Of a stretch of 6,466 bases of DNA, positions 1 to 5,233 are shown piece after piece. The notes beneath the pieces were generated by a model. It was given only the letters and a program-made list of their open reading frames with translations. It had not been told where the DNA came from and did no database searches. Positions within the stretch are counted from its first letter, which is position 1. Every line of letters starts with the position of its first letter. Source of the stretch: DATJSJ01 sp035504175 (GTDB taxonomy: Bacteria > Pseudomonadota > Alphaproteobacteria > Acetobacterales > Acetobacteraceae); NCBI GenBank assembly GCA_035504175.1, contig DATJSJ010000200.1, forward strand, positions 1-6,466, given 5' to 3'. Made by a program: the position numbers and the translations under genes.

Positions 1-4
1 CCCA

Positions 5-56
5 GACCCCCATACCTTAAGTGAAGGATTGCAAAGGCTAGCCTTTGCTGGGGGTC
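5..56. repeat. Compact palindromic repeat 3' of the SDR gene
   Basis: Positions 31-48 form a perfect 18-bp palindrome, GCAAAGGCTAGCCTTTGC. Directly to its right, TGGGGGTC (49-56) is the exact reverse complement of GACCCCCA (5-12), so the palindrome sits inside a larger foldable unit. The GCAAAG core of the palindrome recurs at 63-68 in the neighbouring hairpin, giving alternative pairings. There is no open reading frame here. The nested structure just outside a gene end is typical of dispersed intergenic palindromes (REP-like elements). From memory, similar GGTCCAGGGGGC-containing units are frequent in Acetobacteraceae genomes, but that cannot be tested within one window. Confidence 0.55.
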
Positions 57-76
57 CAGGGGGCAAAGCCCCCTGG
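56..76 (-). terminator. GC-rich hairpin after the dehydrogenase operon
   Basis: Perfect 9-bp arms (CCAGGGGGC at 56-64, GCCCCCTGG at 68-76) enclose a 3-nt loop. On the minus strand the hairpin starts 14 nt after the SDR stop codon, the right place for a transcription terminator or a 3'-end stabilising structure. No T-run follows it on either strand, so it is not a textbook intrinsic terminator. It may instead be the second half of the palindromic repeat at 5-56. Confidence 0.45.
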
Positions 77-90
77 CCTTCAGCAGCCTG

Positions 91-843
91 TCAAATCGAG
101 GCGAGATAGCCGCCATCGACGTACAGTACCTGGCCGGTGATGTAACCGGCGAGGTCGGAGCAGAGAAACACCGCCGCACCCACCAGATCCTCCAATCGCC
201 CGAACCGCCCGAGCGGTATCTTTGCCAGCATCGCCGCCTGCCAGTCGCGATCCTGGTAGAATGGCTCGGTGAGCGCGGTGCGGAAGTAGCCCGGGCCGAT
301 GCCGTTCACCCGGATGCCGCGCGGCGCCCATTCCGCCGCGAGCGCCCGCGTCAGCCCGAGCAGCCCGGATTTCGAGGCGCCGTAGGCGGCGGCGCCGGGC
401 ACGCCGACCTCGCTGGTCAGCGAGCAGAGATTGAGGATCGCGCCGCCCGCCCGCATATGCCGCGCCGCCGCCTGGGCGGCGAAGAAGGCGCCGCGCAGGT
501 TGGTGCCGATGATCCGGTCCCACAGCGCCGGCGTCGCGTCGAGCGACGCGCAAATCTCCTCGACCCCGGCATTGTTGACCAGGATGTCGATGCGCCCGTG
601 CCGCGCAGCGAGACCAGCAAAGGCGGGGGCGATCGACTCCGCAGCACTCACGTCGAGCAACAGCGTCTCGGCCCGGGCGATGCCCGATGCCGCCGCGTCC
701 AGCGTCGCCGCCTCGCGCCCGGAGAACACCACCGTCGCCCCCGCCTCGGCGAGACCCGCCGCCAGCGCCTGGCCAATGCCGCGCGAGGCACCGGTCACCA
801 CGGCGACCCGCCCGGCGAGCGAGAACCCCGCCGGCACGCTCAC
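91..843 (-). CDS. Short-chain dehydrogenase/reductase (gluconate 5-dehydrogenase-like)
   Basis: This is a 250-residue cytosolic classical SDR oxidoreductase with all family landmarks: the Rossmann TGxxxGIG motif (residues 17-24), NNAG (90-93), and the catalytic tetrad N115, S141, Y154 and K158 (YGASK). The C-terminal VDGG (242-245) is also typical. The segments SLTSEVG and GYFRT resemble gluconate 5-dehydrogenase and 2-deoxygluconate dehydrogenase relatives, so a sugar acid or polyol substrate is likely but unproven. An Arg just after the second beta strand (SGRE, R43) suggests NADP(H) preference, which is inference. The start is a GTG at 843-841 that overlaps the stop of the upstream HisD-family gene in a GTGA arrangement. 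No good Shine-Dalgarno lies at normal distance (the nearest purine run is about 22 nt away), so translational coupling is expected. A second in-frame GTG lies two codons downstream. Length is normal for the family and the gene looks intact. Confidence 0.93.
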   Translation of the reverse strand: MSVPAGFSLAGRVAVVTGASRGIGQALAAGLAEAGATVVFSGREAATLDAAASGIARAETLLLDVSAAESIAPAFAGLAARHGRIDILVNNAGVEEICASLDATPALWDRIIGTNLRGAFFAAQAAARHMRAGGAILNLCSLTSEVGVPGAAAYGASKSGLLGLTRALAAEWAPRGIRVNGIGPGYFRTALTEPFYQDRDWQAAMLAKIPLGRFGRLEDLVGAAVFLCSDLAGYITGQVLYVDGGYLASI

Positions 844-2168
844 GAGGCGGGTCCGCGCAGGATCGCCTCCCGCCGCTCGGAGATCGCCTCGGCATGGCCG
901 TCGAACCCCTCGTAGCGCGCCAGCACGCGGGCGTGCCGCGCCAACTCCTCGTACGCCGCCGGCGTGATCCAGCCGACCGAGGAGCGCTTGAGGTAATCGA
1001 ACACGGAGAGCGGCGACGCGGTGCGGGCGGTGCCGCCGGTCGGCAGCACCGCGTTCGGCCCGAGCACGAAATTCGCCAGCGTCACCGGCGTCCGGCTGCC
1101 GAGCAGGATCTCGCCGGCATGATCGATCCGCCCGAGCACCGCCAGCGGATCGGCGGCGAGGATTTCCAGGTGCTCGGGCGCGTAGGCGTTGACGAAGCCG
1201 ATCGCGGCGTCGAAGTCGCGCGTCAGCACGATCCCGCCCTGCGGCCCGCACAGCACCGCCTGCGAGAAGCCGCGGCGCTGCTCGCCGAGCGCCGACCAGT
1301 GGCCCGGCAGCGCCGCCGCGGCGGCCTGCGCCACCGCCAGGCTGTCGGTGACGAGATAGGCCGAGGAGTCCGGCCCGTGCTCGGATTCGATGATCAGGTC
1401 GAGCGCCGCCAGCCGTCCGTCCGCGCTGCCGTCCGCCAGCACGATGCATTCGGAGGGGCCGGCCGGCGTGCCGGTATCGATCGCGTCCGCCAGCAGGCGC
1501 TTCGCCGCCACCACCCAGGGGCTGCCTGGTCCCACGATCTTGTCGCAGCGCGGGATGGTGGCGGTGCCGAGCGCCGCGGCTGCCACCGCCGCGGCGCCGC
1601 CGGTCTTGTAGACCGCATGCACGCCGACGCGCCGCGCCGCGACCAGCGTCGCGGCATCGACCCGCCCGTCCGGGCCGGGCGGCGTCAGCACGATCACGCG
1701 CGCGACCCCGGCCACCATGGCCGGAATCGTCGTCATCATCAGCACGCTCGGGAAGGAGCCTTTGCCGCGCGGCACGTAGCAGGCGACGCTCGGGATCGGA
1801 CGGAACCGGTCGCCGGCGAAGGCGCCGGGCCGGATCTCCTTCAGCCACATCTCCTCCGGCTTCTGCGCCTCGTGGAAGCGGCGGATGTTGGCGATCGCCA
1901 CATCCAGCGCCGCGCCGACCGCCGGATCGAGGGTCGCGTCCGCCGCGGCGAACTCGGCCTCGCTGACCGCCAGCGCGAAATCCGCGGCCTCGACCCGTTC
2001 GATCGTGCGGGCGAGATCGAGCAGCGCCGCGTCGCCCTCCGCTCGCACCCGGGCGATGATCGCCTGCGCGCCCTCGAGAAAGCGGCCGAGATCGCTCTCC
2101 GCCCGGCGCAGCAGCGCGGGTGCGATGGCGTCCGCCACGCGCAGATCGATCATCCGTGGCTCCGTCAT
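840..2168 (-). CDS. Histidinol dehydrogenase-family protein, probably not a true HisD
   Basis: The 442-residue product aligns along its whole length with the HisD family (Zn- and NAD-dependent four-electron alcohol dehydrogenases). Visible landmarks are YVPRGKGSFPS (131-141), KIVGPGSPWV (210-219), AGPSE (236-240), the catalytic pair E332-H333 in APEHLE, GPNAVLPTGG (370-379), and E420/H425 in YEGFDGH. Compared with E. coli HisD, the metal ligand Q259 is Glu (E261), the ligand D360 is Asn (N366), and substrate-contacting H367 is Ala (A373). Ligands matching H262 (H264) and H419 (H425) are kept. The family includes paralogues with other substrates, such as sulfopropanediol dehydrogenase HpsN. 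No other his genes are present and an SDR is co-transcribed, so I infer oxidation of a different alcohol. The ATG at 2168 is preceded by AAGGAGAC with GGAG 6 nt from the start, a strong ribosome site. First gene of the two-gene minus-strand operon. Confidence 0.9.
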   Translation of the reverse strand: MTEPRMIDLRVADAIAPALLRRAESDLGRFLEGAQAIIARVRAEGDAALLDLARTIERVEAADFALAVSEAEFAAADATLDPAVGAALDVAIANIRRFHEAQKPEEMWLKEIRPGAFAGDRFRPIPSVACYVPRGKGSFPSVLMMTTIPAMVAGVARVIVLTPPGPDGRVDAATLVAARRVGVHAVYKTGGAAAVAAAALGTATIPRCDKIVGPGSPWVVAAKRLLADAIDTGTPAGPSECIVLADGSADGRLAALDLIIESEHGPDSSAYLVTDSLAVAQAAAAALPGHWSALGEQRRGFSQAVLCGPQGGIVLTRDFDAAIGFVNAYAPEHLEILAADPLAVLGRIDHAGEILLGSRTPVTLANFVLGPNAVLPTGGTARTASPLSVFDYLKRSSVGWITPAAYEELARHARVLARYEGFDGHAEAISERREAILRGPAS

Positions 2169-2262
2169 GCACGTCTCCTTCGCCGCCCTGCGTTCCGCCC
2201 CGGCGCCGATCCGATCCGGTCGACGCAGCCTGCCGCATCGGGCAGGATCGGGCGATCCCGGA

Positions 2263-2268
2263 CATAAT
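2263..2268 (+). promoter_or_regulatory. Candidate -10 element for queC
   Basis: CATAAT is the only A/T-rich hexamer in the divergent region and differs from TATAAT at one base. It would place a transcript start about 19 nt upstream of the queC ATG. No convincing -35 hexamer lies 16-18 nt upstream, so the call is weak. Confidence 0.3.
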
Positions 2269-2270
2269 CG

Positions 2271-2281
2271 GAAGGCGGAGG
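2271..2281 (+). promoter_or_regulatory. Ribosome binding site of queC
   Basis: The purine-rich run GAAGGCGGAGG ends 12 nt before the ATG at 2294. The spacing is slightly long, but this is the only good Shine-Dalgarno candidate in the region. It supports 2294 over the longer open frame that begins at 2120 inside the opposing gene. Confidence 0.5.
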
Positions 2282-2293
2282 CGCGTCGACGCC

Positions 2294-3037
2294 ATGCGGC
2301 GGCAGGAGGACCCCTCGGGCAGGCCGGCGGCGGAGGGGGCGCTGGTGCTGTTCTCGGGCGGCCAGGATTCCACCGTCTGCCTCGCCTGGGCGCTGGACCG
2401 GTTCGAGCGCGTGGAGACCGTGGGCTTCGACTACCGCCAGCGCCACCGCATCGAACTCGAGTGCCGCGCGCCGCTGCGGGCCCGGCTGGCGGCGCTCGAT
2501 CCGCACTGGGCGGCCCGACTGGGCGAGGACCATGTCATCGACCTCGCCGCCCTGGGCGCGGTGTCGGAGACGGCGATGACGCGGGAGACGGCGATCGCCC
2601 TCGATGCCGACAGCCTGCCCAATACCTTCGTCCCCGGCCGCAACCTGATATTTTTCACGTTTGCCGCGGCGATCGCCTGGCGCCGTGGGCTGCGCCATCT
2701 GATCGGCGGCATGTGCGAGACCGACTACTCGGGCTATCCGGATTGCCGCGACGACACGATCAAGGCGCTGCAGGTGGCGCTCAATCTCGGCATGGACCGG
2801 CGATTCGTGCTGCACACGCCGCTGATGTGGATCGACAAGGCGGCAACCTGGCGCCTCGCGCAGCGCCTGGGCGGCGAGCCCCTGGTCGGCGTGATCGTCG
2901 AGGCCACGCACAGCTGCTATCTCGGCGATCGCAGCACGCGCGCGGAGTGGGGTTATGGCTGCGGCGACTGTCCCGCCTGCCGGCTGCGCGCCGAAGGCTA
3001 CCGCCGCTTCCGCGCCGGTCTTGCCGATCACGGCTGA
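2294..3037 (+). CDS. queC: 7-cyano-7-deazaguanine (preQ0) synthase QueC
   Basis: QueC converts 7-carboxy-7-deazaguanine, ammonia and ATP into preQ0, the nitrile intermediate of queuosine tRNA modification, in the cytosol. The 247-residue product carries the ATP-pyrophosphatase P-loop SGGQDST (21-27), FDYRQRH (46-52), NTFVPGRN (110-117), the strongly conserved CETDYSGYPDCRD (141-153) and TPLMWIDKA (175-183). A C-terminal zinc site is formed by C208, C223, C226 and C229 (GCGDCPAC). Every family hallmark is present, so the enzyme should be active. The N-terminal 16 or so residues before the first strand are an extension compared with E. coli QueC. No queD, queE or queF lies in the window. The gene is divergent from the HisD-like operon and followed 69 bp later by the creatininase-family gene, with which it is probably co-transcribed. 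Confidence 0.96.
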   Translation: MRRQEDPSGRPAAEGALVLFSGGQDSTVCLAWALDRFERVETVGFDYRQRHRIELECRAPLRARLAALDPHWAARLGEDHVIDLAALGAVSETAMTRETAIALDADSLPNTFVPGRNLIFFTFAAAIAWRRGLRHLIGGMCETDYSGYPDCRDDTIKALQVALNLGMDRRFVLHTPLMWIDKAATWRLAQRLGGEPLVGVIVEATHSCYLGDRSTRAEWGYGCGDCPACRLRAEGYRRFRAGLADHG

Positions 3038-3055
3038 GCCGCCACGCGGTCTGGC

Positions 3056-3067
3056 CAGCGGCCGCTG
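3056..3067. repeat. 12-bp perfect palindrome between queC and the creatininase-family gene
   Basis: CAGCGGCCGCTG is its own reverse complement and lies in the 69-bp gap, 18 nt after the queC stop and about 40 nt before the next start. With no loop it is more plausible as a protein-binding site, or chance in GC-rich DNA, than as a terminator. Confidence 0.3.
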
Positions 3068-3106
3068 CGTCGGGCAAGGTTCGGCCGGCTTTCCGGAGCG
3101 CAACCC

Positions 3107-3928
3107 ATGACCTTGCCGGCCTCGCGCCAGTGGTGGGATCTCTCGACGCGGCAGTTCGCGGCGCTGGACATGGAGCCGGTCGTCGCGATCCTGCCGGTCG
3201 GCGCGGTGGAGCAGCACGGGCCGCATCTGCCGGTGCGCGTCGATGCCGCGATCAACGCCGGCATACTGGCGCGCGCCGTGGCGCTGATGCCGCCGGCGCT
3301 GCCGGCGCTGATCCTGCCCGCGATGCCGGTCGGCAAGTCGGACGAGCACCTGGCCTTTCCCGGCACGCTGAGCCTGCCTTTCGACCTGCTGGCCCGGCTG
3401 TGGATCGAGCTGGCGCGCAGTGCCTGGCGGGCCGGCGTACGACGGATCATTCTGTTCAACGCGCACGGCGGCCAGCCGCAGGTGATGGAGATCGTCTGCC
3501 GCGAGCTGCGCGTGCAGCTCGGCATGTTCGCGGTCGGCGCGAGCTGGTTCCGCACAATCGACAGCAGCGACCTGTTCAGCCCGGGCGAGCTGCGCCACGG
3601 CATCCATGGCGGCGAGGTCGAGACCAGCATGATGCTGCATCTGCATCCGGATCTGGTCGACATGACGCAGGCGGCGGATTTCGTGCCGCGTTCGGTCGCG
3701 CTGGAGCAGGCCGATGGCATGCTGACGCCGGAAGGGCGGATCGGCTTCGGCTGGCAGACGCAGGATCTGCATCCGGCAGGTGCCTGCGGCAATGCCGCCG
3801 CTGCGGACGCGGCGCGGGGCGCGGCACTGGTCGAGCGTGCGGCGCGGGCGCTGGTCGCGCTGGTGCAAGAGGTCCACGCCTATCCGCTGGAGGCGATGAC
3901 GGAACGCACTGCCTTCTCCCGCGTGTGA
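3107..3928 (+). CDS. Creatininase-family metal-dependent amidohydrolase
   Basis: The 273-residue protein has the creatininase fold signatures: GAVEQHGPHLPVRVD (32-46) supplying metal ligands E35, H37 and D46, then NAHGG (118-122) with H120, and HGGEVETS (167-174) with a family-conserved acidic residue at E172. The family covers creatinine amidohydrolase, the archaeal formamidopyrimidine deformylase ArfB and the mycofactocin maturase MftE. All are dinuclear-metal enzymes that cleave amide bonds, usually in small cyclic or formyl amides. The substrate here cannot be assigned. The NAHGGQ sequence lacks the Glu that true creatininase supplies two residues after H120, so creatinine hydrolysis is unlikely. 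No signal peptide is seen, so it is probably cytosolic. The ATG at 3107 has GGAG at 3095-3098, 8 nt upstream. It follows queC by 69 bp, likely in one transcript. A GTP-derived heterocycle substrate is an appealing but unproven idea. Confidence 0.9.
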   Translation: MTLPASRQWWDLSTRQFAALDMEPVVAILPVGAVEQHGPHLPVRVDAAINAGILARAVALMPPALPALILPAMPVGKSDEHLAFPGTLSLPFDLLARLWIELARSAWRAGVRRIILFNAHGGQPQVMEIVCRELRVQLGMFAVGASWFRTIDSSDLFSPGELRHGIHGGEVETSMMLHLHPDLVDMTQAADFVPRSVALEQADGMLTPEGRIGFGWQTQDLHPAGACGNAAAADAARGAALVERAARALVALVQEVHAYPLEAMTERTAFSRV

Positions 3929-3957
3929 TCGCGAAGTCGTCGCGCCGGCGGGCGCGC

Positions 3958-4011
3958 TCGACACCGTCGAGCGCACCTCGACCAAGCGCCATGGGGCTGC
4001 GACGGTGTCGA
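3958..4011 (+). terminator. Long inverted repeat after the creatininase-family gene
   Basis: TCGACACCGTCG (3958-3969) is exactly complementary to CGACGGTGTCGA (4000-4011), with a 30-nt loop. It begins 29 nt after the creatininase-family stop codon. The position suits a 3'-end structure or terminator, but the loop is large and no T-tract follows. A protein-binding inverted repeat for the downstream LysR gene is an alternative. Confidence 0.35.
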
Positions 4012-4296
4012 AGGCGATCCCTTCGCCATGAGCGAGGAGGTTAATGCGCATTCGGCGACACCCTGATCGCATCGGGAGACCACGACCCCGGCAAGACGGC
4101 ACGGATTGCCGGCCCGCCAATCGGCAGACGGCGGGTTGCTCGTTGGGAAGCGGTTTCGCCGGAGCCGCTGCGAACCCGCCGCCGCACGACCGGTCCCGGC
4201 TTTGCCACCCTGCCTGCCGCAGCCTTCATGATGCGTTCGGGATGTGGCGAGCACCGCGCCCGCCTCGGCGAGCCGGGCCGGTCATCCTTTTCCGAC

Positions 4297-4303
4297 GGGC
4301 GGA
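4297..4303 (+). promoter_or_regulatory. Ribosome binding site deciding the LysR start
   Basis: GGGCGGA lies directly against an ATG at 4304 but 6 nt before a second in-frame ATG at 4310. The spacing favours 4310. The longer frame from 4244 would add a poorly conserved N-terminal tail ahead of the usual LysR start. Confidence 0.5.
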
Positions 4304-4309
4304 ATGGCC

Positions 4310-5221
4310 ATGATTGACCTCAACTCCCTCGCCATCTTCGCCAAGATCGTCGAGGTCAACAGCCTGTCCGAAGCCGCGCGACGCCTCAAGATGCCCGTCT
4401 CCACCGTCAGTCGCCGGCTCGCGGAGCTGGAGGATCAGCTCGGCGTGCGGCTGCTCGAGCGCTCGACGCGCAACCTCCGCCTGACCCATGTCGGCGCCGA
4501 CATACTGGATGCCGCCAGGAAAACGCTGGAGGCCGAGGAGGCAATCGCCAGCATCGTCTCGAGCGAGCTGTCCGAAGTATCCGGACTGCTGCGGCTCTCC
4601 GCGCCGCCGAGCATCTCCGACACCCTGCTGGCACCTCTCGTCGGCGCCTTCCAGACGTCGTACCCGAACGTCCGGGTCCAGATCCTGATCGCCGACCGCA
4701 TGGTCGATCACATTGCCGAAGGCGTCGATCTCGCCTTCAGGTTCGGAAATCTCAAGGACTCCGCGCTGGTTGCCCGCAAGCTGCTGCGCTACCGGCACCA
4801 GCTTGTGGCGACGCCCGCCTATCTGCGGGCGGCACCGCTCCCGGAGAACCCGCAGGAACTGCTGCGGTATCGCCTGCTGACGTTCTCGCATTGGCGGCCC
4901 GAGTCACATTGGACCTTCAGTCATGCGTCGGGTGATCGCACGGAAACGATCACCTTCCGGCCACATCTCGCCATGAACGACTTCGCGGGGCTGCTGGCGG
5001 CGTTGCTCGCCGATGGCGGCATCAGCGACCTGCCGCCGATCGTCCAGCCGGAGCTCCTGCGCAACGGCCGGCTCGTCGAGGTCATGCCGGAGTGGCACTT
5101 CCCGGCAATGGACCTCTCACTCGTCCATCTGGGCAACCGGCACATGCCGCGGACGTTGCGCGTGTTCAAGGAGTTCGCGTTGCAGATGGTGCCAACCCTG
5201 TTTCCGGACCTTCCCGACTGA
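4310..5221 (+). CDS. LysR-type transcriptional regulator (CrgA-like)
   Basis: This is a 303-residue LysR family DNA-binding regulator. The N-terminal winged helix-turn-helix spans about residues 3-60 (LNSLAIFAKIVE, SLSEAARRLKMPVSTVSRRL, then LGVRLLERSTR). A linker helix runs to about 88. The periplasmic-binding-protein-like effector domain begins near SGLLRLSAPPS (91-101) and contains DRMVDHIAEGVDLAFRFG (129-146), a pattern typical of the CrgA subgroup. Length and start fit the family. The effector and targets are unknown. It is not divergent from a likely target, as LysR genes often are: it lies downstream of the creatininase-family gene in the same orientation, separated by 381 bp, and converges on the protease gene with a 12-bp gap. 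It could control the upstream genes, itself, or something outside the window. Confidence 0.93.
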   Translation: MIDLNSLAIFAKIVEVNSLSEAARRLKMPVSTVSRRLAELEDQLGVRLLERSTRNLRLTHVGADILDAARKTLEAEEAIASIVSSELSEVSGLLRLSAPPSISDTLLAPLVGAFQTSYPNVRVQILIADRMVDHIAEGVDLAFRFGNLKDSALVARKLLRYRHQLVATPAYLRAAPLPENPQELLRYRLLTFSHWRPESHWTFSHASGDRTETITFRPHLAMNDFAGLLAALLADGGISDLPPIVQPELLRNGRLVEVMPEWHFPAMDLSLVHLGNRHMPRTLRVFKEFALQMVPTLFPDLPD

Positions 5222-5233
5222 GGCCGCGGCAGT

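Larger units (their letters stand above)
2169..2293. promoter_or_regulatory. Divergent intergenic region between the HisD-like gene and queC
   Basis: These 125 bp must hold the promoters of both outward-facing gene pairs. They contain a hairpin with 6-bp arms CCTGCC (2229-2234) and GGCAGG (2241-2246), a competing 7-bp pairing of CCGATCC (2211-2217) with GGATCGG (2245-2251), and a 10-bp palindrome GCGTCGACGC (2283-2292). The palindrome's right half, GTCGACGC, recurs at 2219-2226. These could be operator sites or RNA structure; none matches a known regulator box that I recognise. I see no preQ1 riboswitch-like arrangement ahead of queC. Confidence 0.5.
3929..4309. other. Gene-free stretch between the creatininase-family and LysR genes
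   Basis: I find no convincing gene in these 381 bp. It holds a long inverted repeat at 3958-4011, a small hairpin overlapping its right end (CGAAGG 4009-4014, CCTTCG 4020-4025), and a further hairpin (CCCGCC 4113-4118, GGCGGG 4130-4135). A strong Shine-Dalgarno-like GAGGAGG at 4034-4040 precedes an ATG at 4044. The 89-codon frame that follows lacks the third-position GC bias of the neighbouring genes and is rich in Arg and Pro, so it is probably not translated. The region presumably carries the promoter of the LysR gene. Confidence 0.6.

Noticed and set aside
2169..2293. A preQ1 riboswitch controlling queC.
   Set aside because: No compact hairpin followed by an A-rich tail pairing into the loop is visible; the leader is GC-rich and probably very short.
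91..2373. A 760-codon minus-strand open frame that would fuse a long N-terminal region to the SDR.
   Set aside because: Upstream of 843 this frame is a low-complexity Arg/Gly/Ala shadow of the HisD-like gene; only the SDR part has family motifs, and the GTG at 843 is a normal SDR start.
2294..3037. A QatC-like anti-phage protein (QueC homologue of the Qat system).
   Set aside because: All canonical QueC motifs and the zinc-binding cysteines are present, and no ATPase, QatB or TatD-like nuclease gene is adjacent.
3930..4035. A minus-strand stretch reading GIAFDTVAAPWRLVEV, which looks protein-like and might be a gene remnant.
   Set aside because: The stretch is short, has no recognisable family, and degenerates on both sides into shadow sequence; part of its codon pattern is imposed by the inverted repeat.
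1885..4044. A 719-codon plus-strand open frame across queC and the creatininase-family gene.
   Set aside because: It is out of frame with both recognisable genes and shows only Arg/Ala/Gly-rich shadow sequence, as expected in very GC-rich DNA.
4044..4313. An 89-codon plus-strand frame with a strong GAGGAGG just upstream.
   Set aside because: The spacing from the ribosome site is only 3 nt, codon usage lacks the local third-position GC bias (AGA, CGA, GGA and CCT codons occur), and no domain is recognisable. Not annotated as a gene, but kept as a finding because of its stop/start overlap with the LysR gene.
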